Assembly (NCBI RefSeq): GCF_022511585.1
Contig: NZ_JAKWBN010000002.1
Location: 186,001 to 250,000, forward strand
Length of the DNA stretch: 64,000 bases
Direction of reading: 5' to 3'
Origin: Shimazuella soli
GTDB taxonomy: Bacteria; Bacillota; Bacilli; Thermoactinomycetales; Thermoactinomycetaceae
Position numbers and translations under genes: made by a program. Position 1 is the first letter of the stretch; each line of letters opens with the position of its first letter. Below are positions 25,498 to 33,392 of this stretch, in pieces. The notes beneath the pieces were generated by a model. That model saw only the letters and a program-made list of their open reading frames with translations. It was not told the DNA's origin and ran no database searches.

Positions 25498-26055
25498 TTA
25501 CTTGGTCGCCGTCCGCTTGGCCGGTGTCCTTGAAGCCGTGGTCTTCTTGGCCGCTGCCCTCTTGGCGGCGGTGTTCGAAGCCGTGGTCTTCTTGGCCGCT
25601 GCCCTCTTGGCGGCGGTGTTCGAAGCCGTGGTCTTCTTGGCTGCTGCCCTCTTGGCGGCGGTGTTCGAAGCCGTGGTCTTCTTGGCTGCCGCCTTCTTGA
25701 CCGTGGAAGCGGTTCCGCCCGTGAGGCTGCCCTTGGGCGCCTTCCTGACGGAGATCTCGTCTTCGTGAGGAAGCTTCTTCGAGCCGCTGACGAGGTCCTT
25801 GAAGCCCTGTCCTGCCCTGAAGCGCGGGACAGAGGTCTTCTTGACTCGCACCCGCTCCCCCGTCTGGGGGTTGCGGGCGTAGCGGGCGGGCCGGTCGACC
25901 TTCTCGAAGGAACCGAAGCCGGTGACGCTGACGCGACCGCTGCCGGCGACAACTTCCCGGACGATGGCGTCCAAGACGTGGTCGACAGCGTAGGCCGCCT
26001 GCTGGCGACCGCCCACCTTGTCGGCGATGGCCTCGACGAGCTGTGCCTTGTTCAT
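25498..26055 (-). CDS. hupS: Streptomyces-type HupS nucleoid protein (copy 2)
   Basis: A 185-residue protein. Residues 1-90 are an HU domain almost identical to Streptomyces HupS as I remember it: MNKAQLVEAIADKVGGRQQA, VSVTGFGSFEKVDRPARYAR, NPQTGERVRVKKTSVPRFRA, and GFKDLVSGSKKLP. The tail has three full copies and one partial copy of a 15-residue AAAKKTTASNTAAKR unit. In Streptomyces HupS compacts the nucleoid during sporulation. The gene is roughly 65 percent GC in an AT-rich genome, strong evidence of transfer from an actinobacterium. It reads from the host-style promoter at 26133 and has its own terminator. Confidence 0.93.
   Translation of the reverse strand: MNKAQLVEAIADKVGGRQQAAYAVDHVLDAIVREVVAGSGRVSVTGFGSFEKVDRPARYARNPQTGERVRVKKTSVPRFRAGQGFKDLVSGSKKLPHEDEISVRKAPKGSLTGGTASTVKKAAAKKTTASNTAAKRAAAKKTTASNTAAKRAAAKKTTASNTAAKRAAAKKTTASRTPAKRTATK
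25532..25700. repeat. 45-bp minisatellite in the HU copy 2 tail
   Basis: Units begin at 25532, 25577 and 25622, with a partial fourth from 25667. Each 45-bp unit encodes fifteen Lys/Ala/Thr-rich residues. Unit length differs from the 30-bp repeat of copy 1, so the two tails expanded independently. Confidence 0.88.
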
Positions 26056-26132
26056 ACTTGAACCCTTCTTGTGGGAACTGTTACAAGAAGCACAGTTACT
26101 CGATGGAGTGACTGTAAATCCTGCTTGCTTTT

Positions 26133-26160
26133 ATTTTAACGAACTTTTTGTAATTTGCAA
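26133..26160 (-). promoter_or_regulatory. Sigma-A promoter of HU copy 2
   Basis: TTGCAA (26160-26155), 16-base spacer and TAAAAT (26138-26133) on the minus strand, same as for copy 1. Confidence 0.6.
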
Positions 26161-26327
26161 ATAAGATTCTGTATGAAGTGATATAAACATTTTTATTTCG
26201 GGGGTAAAAATACATAAGAGATGTAATGAAAACAATCACCGATAAATGCTTTCTATTGTTTACTAGCCTTAAAGCTATCAATTATAATTAATATTATTAA
26301 GATTTTATGAGTAAAGGAGGGATTCTT

Positions 26328-26525
26328 ATTATTCCTCAAACAAATTCCAAGCGTCCATCCGGCAGACCAAAGAGAAACACAAATAGTGAATTAAAAGATA
26401 CAGAGAAACTCATTTTATTTCATAATTCGTTGTCCCAACAAGCATTTGCAAAAAAACAAGATGAGGCTGCACTTACACAGCTGAGTTTGACGGTAGTCTC
26501 TGTCTTTTCAGATGGAATTGCTTAA
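26328..26525 (+). CDS. Small 65-residue protein, apparent ATT start, unrecognised
   Basis: A strong AAAGGAGG (26313-26320) stands exactly seven bases before an in-frame ATT at 26328. The only ATG of the frame (26307) lies upstream of, and is overlapped by, that ribosome site. The protein reads IPQTNSKRPSGRPKRNTNSE then a helix (KDTEKLILFHNSLSQQAF) and ends VVSVFSDGIA. The N-terminal part is basic and Pro-rich. An AUU start is rare and in infC makes translation sensitive to IF3. It is 30 bases before the desaturase gene and may be co-transcribed. I do not recognise a family. Confidence 0.5.
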   Translation: MIPQTNSKRPSGRPKRNTNSELKDTEKLILFHNSLSQQAFAKKQDEAALTQLSLTVVSVFSDGIA

Positions 26526-26554
26526 ATCATATGTTTTTTGAAGGGGGAACGATA

Positions 26555-28045
26555 ATGGCTAGAGGAGTGGTAATTGGGGGTGGGCTGTCCGGTCTGGTTT
26601 CAGCCGCTATCCTATCTGCCCGCGGACATGATGTAGTACTGCTCGAAAAGCAGCCAAAACTTGGTGGAAAAATCCAAGAGTTACAGCTAGATGGTTATCA
26701 TTTTGACTTTGAACCTTCGATGATTACAATGCCTTGGATTTTGGAGAGAGTTTTTCGGGAAGCAGGAAAAACAATTGATCCAAAACTTCGTTTTATTCCA
26801 TTAGCTGTAAACAGTCGAAATTTTTTTGAAAGTGGAACAATCATCGATCTTACATCAGATCCGGACTATATGATGGAGCAGATGAGAGAGTTTTCTTCTG
26901 AAAATAGACAAGGGTTTATTGACTATTTGATGGAATCTGCGAGGTTGTATGAAATTGCAGATGCGAAATTTTTCGAGAATCCTAACATTAATTGGTCTGA
27001 TTTTCTTTCTTTTCCTTGGTTAAAATCATTTTTATCCGTGTACCCGCATCTGACAATGGATGCTTTTCATAGAAGATTTTTTGATGATCCACGTCTATTG
27101 GCAATGATGAATCGCTATGCAACTTATGTTGGCTCTTCCCCTTACCGTGCACCGGCAGCTTTAGGTTTTTTTGCTTATTTGGAACTGGTACAAGGGGTTT
27201 ACTATGTAGAAGGCGGCAACTATCGTTTAGTAGAAGCTTTTGAACGATTGGCATCGGAAGTAAATGTTCATATCTTTCATGAAACACCCGTACAACAAAT
27301 TACAGTGAAAGATGATTTTCGTTTTGAAGTAAAAACGGAAAAATATTTGTGGGATGCTGATTTTGTCATTTCTAGTGTGGATTCTGTTACATTACGAAAT
27401 TTGATGAAAGCAAATCGGCAAGAAACCAAGGTGAATTTGGAGCAGAGTTCTTCTGGCTTTTTGTGTTTGCTCGGAGTAGATAAGAAATATAAACATTTGC
27501 ACCATCACAACTATTTCTATCCACTTGATCATAGTCGTCAATATGTAGATATTTTTGAACAAAAAGAGTGGTCATTAACCCCTGCCTTACATGTTGCTTT
27601 TTCAGGGCATTCGGAATCGTCACGTGCAAATCAAGGGAGTAACCTTGCGGTTTATGTCAATGTACCACCTTACGATAAAAATCATCGTCTGCATCAAGCA
27701 TCTTACTATGATTCCTATCGAGACTTTATTGTTCATTGGTTAGAATCAAAGTTAGGCTTGGTAGATTTGGGGAAATCGATCGTGACCCAGAAGGTATATG
27801 GACCAAGAGAATTAGAGGCTATGATTGGTACAAAACATGCTGTCATCGATCGAGTAAATGCAAGTAGTTTTTTTCAACCAAATATAAAAGATAAAAGTGT
27901 TGAAGGGCTTTATTATACAGACAGTAGTACGCATATCGGCGGAAGTATTGTGATGTCTGTGATAAATGCACTAAATACGATCCCATTGGTTGAAGAGGAC
28001 CTCGCCAAGAAAGATAAAAAATGGTCTACTTTGTTGGAATACTAA
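26555..28045 (+). CDS. CrtI/CrtN-family phytoene-desaturase-like FAD oxidoreductase
   Basis: A 496-residue flavoprotein. The N-terminal dinucleotide fold is VVIGGGLSGLVSAAILSARG followed by VVLLEKQPKLGGKIQ, and the C-terminal family end is GLYYTDSSTHIGGSIVMSVINA. The middle has hydrophobic helices expected of membrane-associated carotenoid desaturases and has the substrate-channel segment FDFEPSMITMP. Relatives desaturate or oxidise C30/C40 carotenoids. The ATG at 26555 follows AAGGGGGA. No crtM/crtB synthase is in the window, but a type-2 IPP isomerase lies at 36.3 kb. The exact substrate is open. Confidence 0.85.
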   Translation: MARGVVIGGGLSGLVSAAILSARGHDVVLLEKQPKLGGKIQELQLDGYHFDFEPSMITMPWILERVFREAGKTIDPKLRFIPLAVNSRNFFESGTIIDLTSDPDYMMEQMREFSSENRQGFIDYLMESARLYEIADAKFFENPNINWSDFLSFPWLKSFLSVYPHLTMDAFHRRFFDDPRLLAMMNRYATYVGSSPYRAPAALGFFAYLELVQGVYYVEGGNYRLVEAFERLASEVNVHIFHETPVQQITVKDDFRFEVKTEKYLWDADFVISSVDSVTLRNLMKANRQETKVNLEQSSSGFLCLLGVDKKYKHLHHHNYFYPLDHSRQYVDIFEQKEWSLTPALHVAFSGHSESSRANQGSNLAVYVNVPPYDKNHRLHQASYYDSYRDFIVHWLESKLGLVDLGKSIVTQKVYGPRELEAMIGTKHAVIDRVNASSFFQPNIKDKSVEGLYYTDSSTHIGGSIVMSVINALNTIPLVEEDLAKKDKKWSTLLEY

Positions 28046-28050
28046 AAGAC

Positions 28051-28095
28051 AACCAAGAAGAGCAGGTAGAATAAACAAACCTGCTCTTCTTGGTT
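28051..28095. terminator. Bidirectional terminator between desaturase and azoreductase
   Basis: Seventeen-base arms AACCAAGAAGAGCAGGT / ACCTGCTCTTCTTGGTT around an 11-base loop, serving both converging genes. Confidence 0.9.
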
Positions 28096-28096
28096 A

Positions 28097-28720
28097 TTAA
28101 AACGTTTCTGCTACTTTAGCTGCTTTTTCCAATCCTTGCTGAATAATTTCTTCTTTGCGATCCGGATATTGGTTATGTCCTTCTGTGATGACAGTTGTGA
28201 TATCCGTAACACCAAACAGTTGCAAGTTCGAAAGAACTAGGTTAACCGCCATTTCGGAAGCAGCTCTTTCTCCAGAGTAATCTCCGCCTCGTGCATTTAA
28301 GATGACAACTTTTTTACCTGTTGCAAGACCGATTGCTCCTTCGGGAGTAAAGCGGAATGTCGATCCAGCTCTATTTAAATAATCAAAATAAGTATGCAGT
28401 ACACCTGGAACGGTTTGATTCCACAATGGGAAAGCAAAAACGATTTTTTCAGCAGCCAAAAATTGATTTAAATATTTGTCCGCTGTTTCTACAGCAGTTT
28501 GTTCTTCAGGGGTTAATTCATGTCCTTGAATTGCTTTAAAAATACCAGTGAGCATTACATTATCATAATAAGGAAGATGCTCCTCAAATAAATCTAGTTC
28601 AATGAATTCATCATTTGGATGATGTTCACGATAGCTTTTTACGAATGCATCATACATTTTTACACTGACTGCTTGATCACTAGGGCGATTGTTTGCTTTT
28701 ATAAATAATGTTTTTGACAT
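28097..28720 (-). CDS. FMN-dependent NADH-azoreductase / quinone reductase (first copy)
   Basis: A 207-residue flavodoxin-like enzyme starting MSKTLFIKANNRPSDQAVSVKMYDAFVKSY, with FAFPLWNQTVPGVLHTYFDYLNRAGSTF (FMN contact) near residue 95 and LNARGGDYS near 145. Family members reduce quinones and azo dyes by two electrons using NADH, and protect against thiol-specific stress. A paralogue at 46520 shares the same plan. It forms a minus-strand cluster with a DUF5519 gene and sodA, which fits an oxidative-stress setting. AGGAGA precedes the ATG. Confidence 0.9.
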   Translation of the reverse strand: MSKTLFIKANNRPSDQAVSVKMYDAFVKSYREHHPNDEFIELDLFEEHLPYYDNVMLTGIFKAIQGHELTPEEQTAVETADKYLNQFLAAEKIVFAFPLWNQTVPGVLHTYFDYLNRAGSTFRFTPEGAIGLATGKKVVILNARGGDYSGERAASEMAVNLVLSNLQLFGVTDITTVITEGHNQYPDRKEEIIQQGLEKAAKVAETF

Positions 28721-28740
28721 GATATTTCTCCTTAGAGGGT

Positions 28741-29052
28741 TTATTTATTGTTTTTAGTCAATCTTTCATATTGCATATAGAATAATTTTAGTAAGATGTC
28801 TATGTCTTTCTCGCTGTTAATATAAAAACTTACCCAACCCGAATTTGGGTATATATGATGTGGCTCAGCTAATTTGGATTCGATGAGTTCATCTCGAATT
28901 TTTTTAGGAAAAGGGAGATCTGCAAGTTTCTCCCCGTGAATGTGACCGAGTTCTTTGGATTGATAACGAAATTCTACCCCGCCAAACCGATGACTCTGTT
29001 CATTCACGCCTTCTAAAGCAAGTAACTTTTCGCGAAGTGTTTGGAGAATCAT
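28741..29052 (-). CDS. DUF5519 (luciferase-like) family protein
   Basis: A 103-residue soluble protein with the family pattern GGVEFRYQSKELGHIHGEKLADLPFPKKIRDELI and AEPHHIYPNSGWVSFYINSE, both conserved in DUF5519 proteins. The family name luciferase reflects similarity to a domain of phycobilisome or luciferase-related proteins and says nothing about activity. It sits between azoreductase (20 bases) and sodA (23 bases) on one strand, so the three probably form an operon. Its function is unknown. Confidence 0.78.
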   Translation of the reverse strand: MILQTLREKLLALEGVNEQSHRFGGVEFRYQSKELGHIHGEKLADLPFPKKIRDELIESKLAEPHHIYPNSGWVSFYINSEKDIDILLKLFYMQYERLTKNNK

Positions 29053-29075
29053 GAGATTATCCCCTTTATTCAGAT

Positions 29076-29690
29076 TTACGCCCGAATTTGTTTGTACTTT
29101 TCATTGACGATATCCCAATTGATGACTTGGAAAAAGGCAGCAACATAATCGGGTCTTTTGTTTTGATAACGCAAGTAATAGGCATGTTCCCAAACGTCTA
29201 ATCCCAATATTACTTGTTTTCCTGTCATCAACGGGTTGTCTTGGTTAGGTGTATGTACAATCTCCAAACCGTTTTCATCTGCTACTAACCATACCCACCC
29301 AGATCCGAATCGACCAAGGGCCGCTTTGGTAAATTCATTTTGAAAAGCATCGAAGTTGGTAAATTGATCATCGATTGCTTTTGCAATTTCATGGACAGGA
29401 TGTTTCGAGCCGCCAGGGGTGAGGATTTCCCAGAATAAACTATGATTGTAATGTCCTCCACCATTGTTTTGGACAGCGGTTTGAATGGAAACAGGCAGTT
29501 CATTGATATTTTGCAATAGTTCTTCTAATGATTTATCTGCCAATTCTGGATGAGCTGCGATTGCTTCGTTTAACTTATCTACATAGGTTTGATGGTGTTT
29601 TCCATGATGAATGAGCATTGTTTCTTTATCGATATGAGGTTCAAGAGCTTCAGGTGAGAATGGTAGTGCAGGTAAAGTAAAATGGGACAT
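29076..29690 (-). CDS. sodA: Superoxide dismutase (Mn/Fe)
   Basis: A 204-residue dismutase. Metal ligands are His28 region (MLIHHGKHHQTY), His83 (GGHYNHSLFW), and Asp165 with His169 (DVWEHAYY). The NGGGHYNH and QNNGGG surroundings fit manganese or iron enzymes; the metal cannot be decided here. It converts superoxide to peroxide in the cytoplasm. AAGGAGAGA precedes the ATG. Upstream, an 11-bp inverted repeat (29708-29740) overlaps the promoter zone. A second TTTTATAC/GTATAAAA repeat stands before the divergent SufR-like regulator, so that regulator probably controls sodA. Confidence 0.95.
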   Translation of the reverse strand: MSHFTLPALPFSPEALEPHIDKETMLIHHGKHHQTYVDKLNEAIAAHPELADKSLEELLQNINELPVSIQTAVQNNGGGHYNHSLFWEILTPGGSKHPVHEIAKAIDDQFTNFDAFQNEFTKAALGRFGSGWVWLVADENGLEIVHTPNQDNPLMTGKQVILGLDVWEHAYYLRYQNKRPDYVAAFFQVINWDIVNEKYKQIRA

Positions 29691-29707
29691 AGTCTATCTC
29701 TCCTTAT

Positions 29708-29740
29708 TTTTTATACTTTTTAAACCAATAAGTATAAAAA
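29708..29740. promoter_or_regulatory. Candidate operator upstream of sodA
   Basis: Perfect 11-bp arms TTTTTATACTT / AAGTATAAAAA with an 11-base spacer, 18 bases before the sodA ATG. Confidence 0.55.
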
Positions 29741-29853
29741 GTGATATATTGATATTTAACCTCAAAGGCAGAAAAAAGGCAATAGATTTTTAAAAATTTT
29801 TTTTCACCTTCTTTTCGCTTGTACACAAAAATAATCCAATAAGGTTGTATATA

Positions 29854-29875
29854 TTTTATACTTTATGGTATAAAA
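29854..29875. promoter_or_regulatory. Candidate operator upstream of the SufR-like gene
   Basis: Perfect 8-bp arms TTTTATAC / GTATAAAA with a 6-base spacer; it shares the TTTTATACTT core with the sodA operator. Confidence 0.5.
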
Positions 29876-29918
29876 AGTGTATCCCCATATCTCTGCATGT
29901 GAGAAAGCAGGTGAAAAA

Positions 29919-30554
29919 ATGCTGCATATGAATGCTACTACGAGACAGATCTTAGAGCTCATAAAACGCCATAACGAAGTTTGTGTTAACTTTCTTTCTG
30001 ATGAACTGAGCATCACACATATGGCTGTTCGAAAGCATTTAAATAAATTAGAAAAAGATCAATTGATTACCACCTTTCAAAACAAACAATCGGTGGGTAG
30101 GCCCGTTACTCTATACCGCTTGACAAAAGCAGGAAAAGCATTATTCCCTCAAAATTATGGAACACTGTCCGTTGAATTTTTAGAAGATATAGAGATGTTA
30201 GATGGAAAACAAAAAGTGGATATGCTTTTTCAGAGACGAAAAGAAAAGTTAAAACAAAAATACACAGAACGGATAGCATCCAAATCTACCTTTATAGAGA
30301 AGGTAGCAGAATTAAAAAGGATTCAATCGGAAAATGGCTACATGGTGGAAAGTGAAGAAATCAATGACGGGGAAATTGAGTTCATTGAGTATAACTGTCC
30401 GATCTTTGAAGTAGCCAATAAATATAAAAAAGCATGTGATTGCGAACTTTCTTTATTTAAAGAAGTGTTGGGAGTAGATTCGATTGAGCGAACTACGTGC
30501 ATGTCTGATGGAGATCATAAGTGCCGGTATGTAATGAAATCCCATAAGTCTTAA
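29919..30554 (+). CDS. SufR-like winged-helix iron-sulfur regulator
   Basis: A 211-residue regulator. Residues 5-75 form a winged helix (ATTRQILELIKRHNEVCVNFLSDELSITHMAVRKHLNKLEK, then SVGRPVTLYRLT). The C-terminal half matches the SufR/DeoR-like group: NCPIFEVANKYKKACDCELSLF and a final C near residue 202. Cys160 and Cys173 have the CX12C spacing known from SufR cluster ligands, with Cys202 as likely third. It should sense an Fe-S cluster and repress target genes. The ATG at 29919 follows AGCAGGTG. Divergent sodA and paired inverted repeats support a role in redox control. Confidence 0.78.
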   Translation: MLHMNATTRQILELIKRHNEVCVNFLSDELSITHMAVRKHLNKLEKDQLITTFQNKQSVGRPVTLYRLTKAGKALFPQNYGTLSVEFLEDIEMLDGKQKVDMLFQRRKEKLKQKYTERIASKSTFIEKVAELKRIQSENGYMVESEEINDGEIEFIEYNCPIFEVANKYKKACDCELSLFKEVLGVDSIERTTCMSDGDHKCRYVMKSHKS

Positions 30555-30595
30555 ATAACTCCTTGTTTCAATGAAGCAACGGGTTATTTTTTTTT
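30554..30595 (+). terminator. Terminator of the SufR-like gene
   Basis: Long imperfect stem AATAACTCCTTG...CAACGGGTTATT followed by nine T. Confidence 0.8.
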
Positions 30596-30724
30596 GTATA
30601 TTATGGTATTCTTTAATAAGGCATAGTGATTGTTATGGAAATGATAGTAATTCCCATTTGAAAAATATATTGTCATTCTAGTAAATCATATGCTAGAATA
30701 AATAAAATTTCACATTTATACCTG

Positions 30725-30961
30725 TGTAGTAGAGGTTGCGATAAAGAAAAGTACTCATACAGAGGATTTGGGTCCTATGAAGGATGAGGAAAGGTTTTGT
30801 CGCCGAAGTCGATTATCCGCCCATAAAGGATAAACGATTGGGGTCGTGGTCAAATAGATGCGACACTGTCACAAGAATTTTTCTTGTGGAGTACTATCTC
30901 ACAGAGAGAAGTCGCTAATAGACGACAGCTTGTGTTTCTCTCTGCTGTGGTCTTTTTATTT
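30725..30961 (+). ncRNA. Lysine riboswitch (L box) with terminator platform
   Basis: The leader of lysC has the conserved L-box segments in order: AGAGGTTGCG (30731), GTCGCCGAAG (about 30798), CTGTCACAAGAATTTTTC then TTGTGGAGTACTATCTC (30866-30898). These match the Bacillus lysC riboswitch (GTCGCCGAAGC; CTGTCAAGAAA...TTCTTGGAGGGCTATCTC). A terminator follows: stem ACAGAGAGAA / TTCTCTCTGCTGT at 30901-30948 with a T-rich tract. Lysine binding should stop transcription before lysC. The rest of the 526-base gap is AT-rich with no gene; 30600-30720 holds nothing recognisable. Confidence 0.93.
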
Positions 30962-31080
30962 TGTCAAGGAAACTTGCCGATGTGTCTGTCTTTCAAGGCG
31001 AGGCAGAGGCTTAGTTGCACTTATGCAGAGAAGATAAAATTTATGGTTCTTATCTGCTAAAAAAAGGGAGAGACATACTG

Positions 31081-32313
31081 TTGAAGATTATCGTAATGAA
31101 GTTTGGCGGAACTTCGGTAGGAAGCACAGAGAGAATCCGCGAAGTCGCCAAAAGAGTCGAGGAAAAAGTTCAAGCAGGATATAAATGCGTTGTTGTACTA
31201 TCAGCAATGGGAAAAACAACAGATACATTAATTGATATGGCTAAGGAGTTAAATCCACATCCTTCCCCGCGAGAGTTAGATATGCTGTTGGCAACAGGGG
31301 AACAAATCAGTATTTCGCTATTGAGTGTTGCACTTCATCAGCTAAATTTAGAAGCCCGTTCCTTTACTGGCTGGCAAGCTGGTATTGTAACAGACGCGGT
31401 ACATGGCAAAGCGATAGTAAGTCAAGTAAAATCAGAAAAATTGCTTTCTTCTTTGAAAAGAGGAGAAATTGCTGTAGTAGCAGGATTTCAAGGTGTAACA
31501 GATCAAGGTGAGATTACCACACTTGGCAGAGGTGGATCAGATACAACAGCTGTAACGCTTGCTGCTGCATTAAGCGCGGAATACTGTGAAATATATACAG
31601 ATGTTACAGGTGTTTACACTGCTGATCCAAGAGTTGTCGGTCAAGCGCAAAAAATAGATGAAATTTCTTATGAGGAGATGCTGGAATTAGCCCGTTTGGG
31701 AGCTGGTGTATTGCACCCTCGCTCAGTTGAATGTGCATTGACTCATAAAGTAAATTTAGTTGTGCGTTCCAGTTTTGAAAAAGTACCAGGAACATGGATA
31801 AAGGAGCAAGATCAAATGGAAGAAAGTTTACAAGTCAGAGGTATAGCCCATGATCTGGATGTGGCAAGGATAAAGTTATTAGGTTTACCAAACAAGCCAG
31901 ACATTCTAGCGCAGCTTTTCACTGCGTTAGCAGATGCCCACATCAATGTGGATATTATTGTGCAAAGTGAGCACCAAACGGATCAGATTGATGTTGCCTT
32001 TAGTATCTCCGAAGATGAAGGAGAAGCAGCTAAAAAAGTATTACGAGAAAAACAAAATATCCTTGGATTTCAAGATATGTTGTTTGAAGGCGGTCTAGCA
32101 AAAGTATCTGCTGTTGGAGTTGGGATGATGACTCGCCCAGGAGTAGCAGCCAATATGTTCGCTTGTCTGAGTGAAGCAAATATCGCAGTAAAAATGGTAT
32201 CTACGTCAGAGATCAAGTTATCTTGTGTCATAGATCGTGACAGAGCGATTGAAGCAGCGAATCGTTTGCATGATTATTTTGGACTAGGTGCGGATGCTAA
32301 AGTTTCCGTATAA
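31081..32313 (+). CDS. lysC: Aspartate kinase (lysine-regulated, LysC type)
   Basis: A 410-residue aspartokinase that starts the aspartate-family pathway (aspartate to aspartyl phosphate), leading to lysine, diaminopimelate, threonine and methionine. The kinase motif KFGGTSVGS is at residues 6-14, LATGEQIS near 78, GRGGSDTTA near 150. Two ACT domains follow residue 260 (VGVGMMTRPGVAANMF...). I used TTG 31081 behind GGGAGAG, because it gives the standard N-terminus (LKIIVMKFGG). It is preceded by a lysine riboswitch. Its last 40 bases overlap the converging lipase gene. Confidence 0.94.
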   Translation: MKIIVMKFGGTSVGSTERIREVAKRVEEKVQAGYKCVVVLSAMGKTTDTLIDMAKELNPHPSPRELDMLLATGEQISISLLSVALHQLNLEARSFTGWQAGIVTDAVHGKAIVSQVKSEKLLSSLKRGEIAVVAGFQGVTDQGEITTLGRGGSDTTAVTLAAALSAEYCEIYTDVTGVYTADPRVVGQAQKIDEISYEEMLELARLGAGVLHPRSVECALTHKVNLVVRSSFEKVPGTWIKEQDQMEESLQVRGIAHDLDVARIKLLGLPNKPDILAQLFTALADAHINVDIIVQSEHQTDQIDVAFSISEDEGEAAKKVLREKQNILGFQDMLFEGGLAKVSAVGVGMMTRPGVAANMFACLSEANIAVKMVSTSEIKLSCVIDRDRAIEAANRLHDYFGLGADAKVSV

Positions 32314-33158
32314 AGGAAATTCACTTGCGAATCGTTTTGAATAGATGGACAAAAACGTGGATTTGCTTGGCAAATTTGTTCGGTGTACTTTGGTACAAAC
32401 TGAGCGAGAGTCGAAAAATATCTATCCAATTGATGGTTTTTTAACAAGGGGAACTTAAGCGGAAAGTTCCCTTTTTTGCATTGGAATGAGATGGGAAAAT
32501 ATCCTTTCACATGTTGATAGTTCAATCCCTTTTTTGTAAAAGGTGGTTTAATATGAGCTTGTGGCTCAAGAGGGATATAATCATGAACATTTACAACGCG
32601 AATATTTTCTTTAATTCTACGGTCATAAGTCATCGCAAAAACGGGATCACCCACACGCGGTGAACCGAATGTGTATACCTTCGGATTTCGGAAGGGAGTA
32701 TGTTTGGAGATATCGAGTGCAGCTATTGTTGCAATCGCCCCACCCAAACTATATCCAGTAACATATAAGCTTCTTTTCTCGTGTTTATCAAATGCACATA
32801 AAGTAGAGAGGATCGAAGAACGTAAACAACTGTATAAGTAAGTGAAACCTTCATGGGTTTTACCCGCATGGGAGATAAAAGGGTATTTTGTCTGATATAA
32901 ATTTAGATCAATAGAAAGATCAAAAGCTCGAATACTGGTACCTTTAAAGACGAGAATGAGATTGTTTTTACTTTCCAAGAGATAACCAAATGCCTCATAC
33001 CCATACTTTTTTGGAAGGCAAAATACACGTACCAGATGGTATCCTAATTTTTTAGGAACGATAAAGCGAAGGCGTTTATATAGGTTTCTCGCTTGGCCGC
33101 AACAGGCAAGCATAAAAAGCGCATTTTTCACAATGTGTTTATTTGGACCACATCCCAT
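32274..33158 (-). CDS. Lipase class 3 family protein
   Basis: A 294-residue alpha/beta hydrolase. The nucleophile elbow is YVTGYSLGGAIA (Ser137), the acid is in FGSPRVGDPVFA, and the His near residue 236 in YQHVKGYFP completes the triad, matching fungal-type class 3 lipases. There is no signal peptide; the N-terminus has cysteines (MGCGPN; LACCGQ), so it probably acts inside the cell or is lipid-anchored. GGGGGAGAG lies just before ATG 33158. A longer frame reaches 33212. It converges on lysC with a 40-base overlap and no terminator between, so the transcripts may interfere. Confidence 0.85.
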   Translation of the reverse strand: MGCGPNKHIVKNALFMLACCGQARNLYKRLRFIVPKKLGYHLVRVFCLPKKYGYEAFGYLLESKNNLILVFKGTSIRAFDLSIDLNLYQTKYPFISHAGKTHEGFTYLYSCLRSSILSTLCAFDKHEKRSLYVTGYSLGGAIATIAALDISKHTPFRNPKVYTFGSPRVGDPVFAMTYDRRIKENIRVVNVHDYIPLEPQAHIKPPFTKKGLNYQHVKGYFPISFQCKKGNFPLKFPLLKNHQLDRYFSTLAQFVPKYTEQICQANPRFCPSIQNDSQVNFLYTETLASAPSPK

Positions 33159-33361
33159 CTTCTCTCCCCCCAAAAGAACTGCTTTAATCATCTTATGCAG
33201 AAGAGAAAACAATGGTTTTCCTATTTGTTAGCTAGATACGGAATTTGTAACATAACGAATTACTTTGATCTATTTTTCTATATATTATGGCAATGAGGTG
33301 CTCGTTTATTTCTGTTGATGACACATGGATTCATAGTAGAAGAACCTAACAGTAATAAGAA

Positions 33362-33386
33362 AAAACGCGATATAGCATCGCGTTTT
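33362..33386 (-). terminator. Terminator of the epoxide hydrolase gene
   Basis: AAAACGCGAT / ATCGCGTTTT perfect stem just past the stop at 33393. Confidence 0.85.
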
Positions 33387-33392
33387 ATTATA

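Larger units (their letters stand above)
24199..26300. repeat. Tandem duplication: uvrC tail + terminator + HU gene + promoter
   Basis: Unit A (about 24199-25224) and unit B (about 25225-26300) have the same order: the last 165 bases of uvrC, a GC-rich hairpin terminator with nearly identical sequence, a minus-strand HU gene, and an AT-rich promoter region with near-identical elements. Outside the coding parts the two are 80-95 percent alike by eye. The HU genes themselves have diverged strongly, so either the duplication is old or one gene was replaced. Both units begin at the short motif GATGAG. Confidence 0.8.

Noticed and set aside
24501-25700. Possible CRISPR array from regularly spaced repeats
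   Set aside because: Repeats are contiguous without unique spacers, are in frame within HU genes and encode the Lys/Ala tail.
25463-25952. Frames on both strands overlapping hupS
   Set aside because: Shadows of the GC-rich hupS gene; low-complexity products only.
30725-30961. T-box or SAM riboswitch as the lysC leader
   Set aside because: The conserved T-box sequence and SAM-box core are absent; the L-box segments are present in order.
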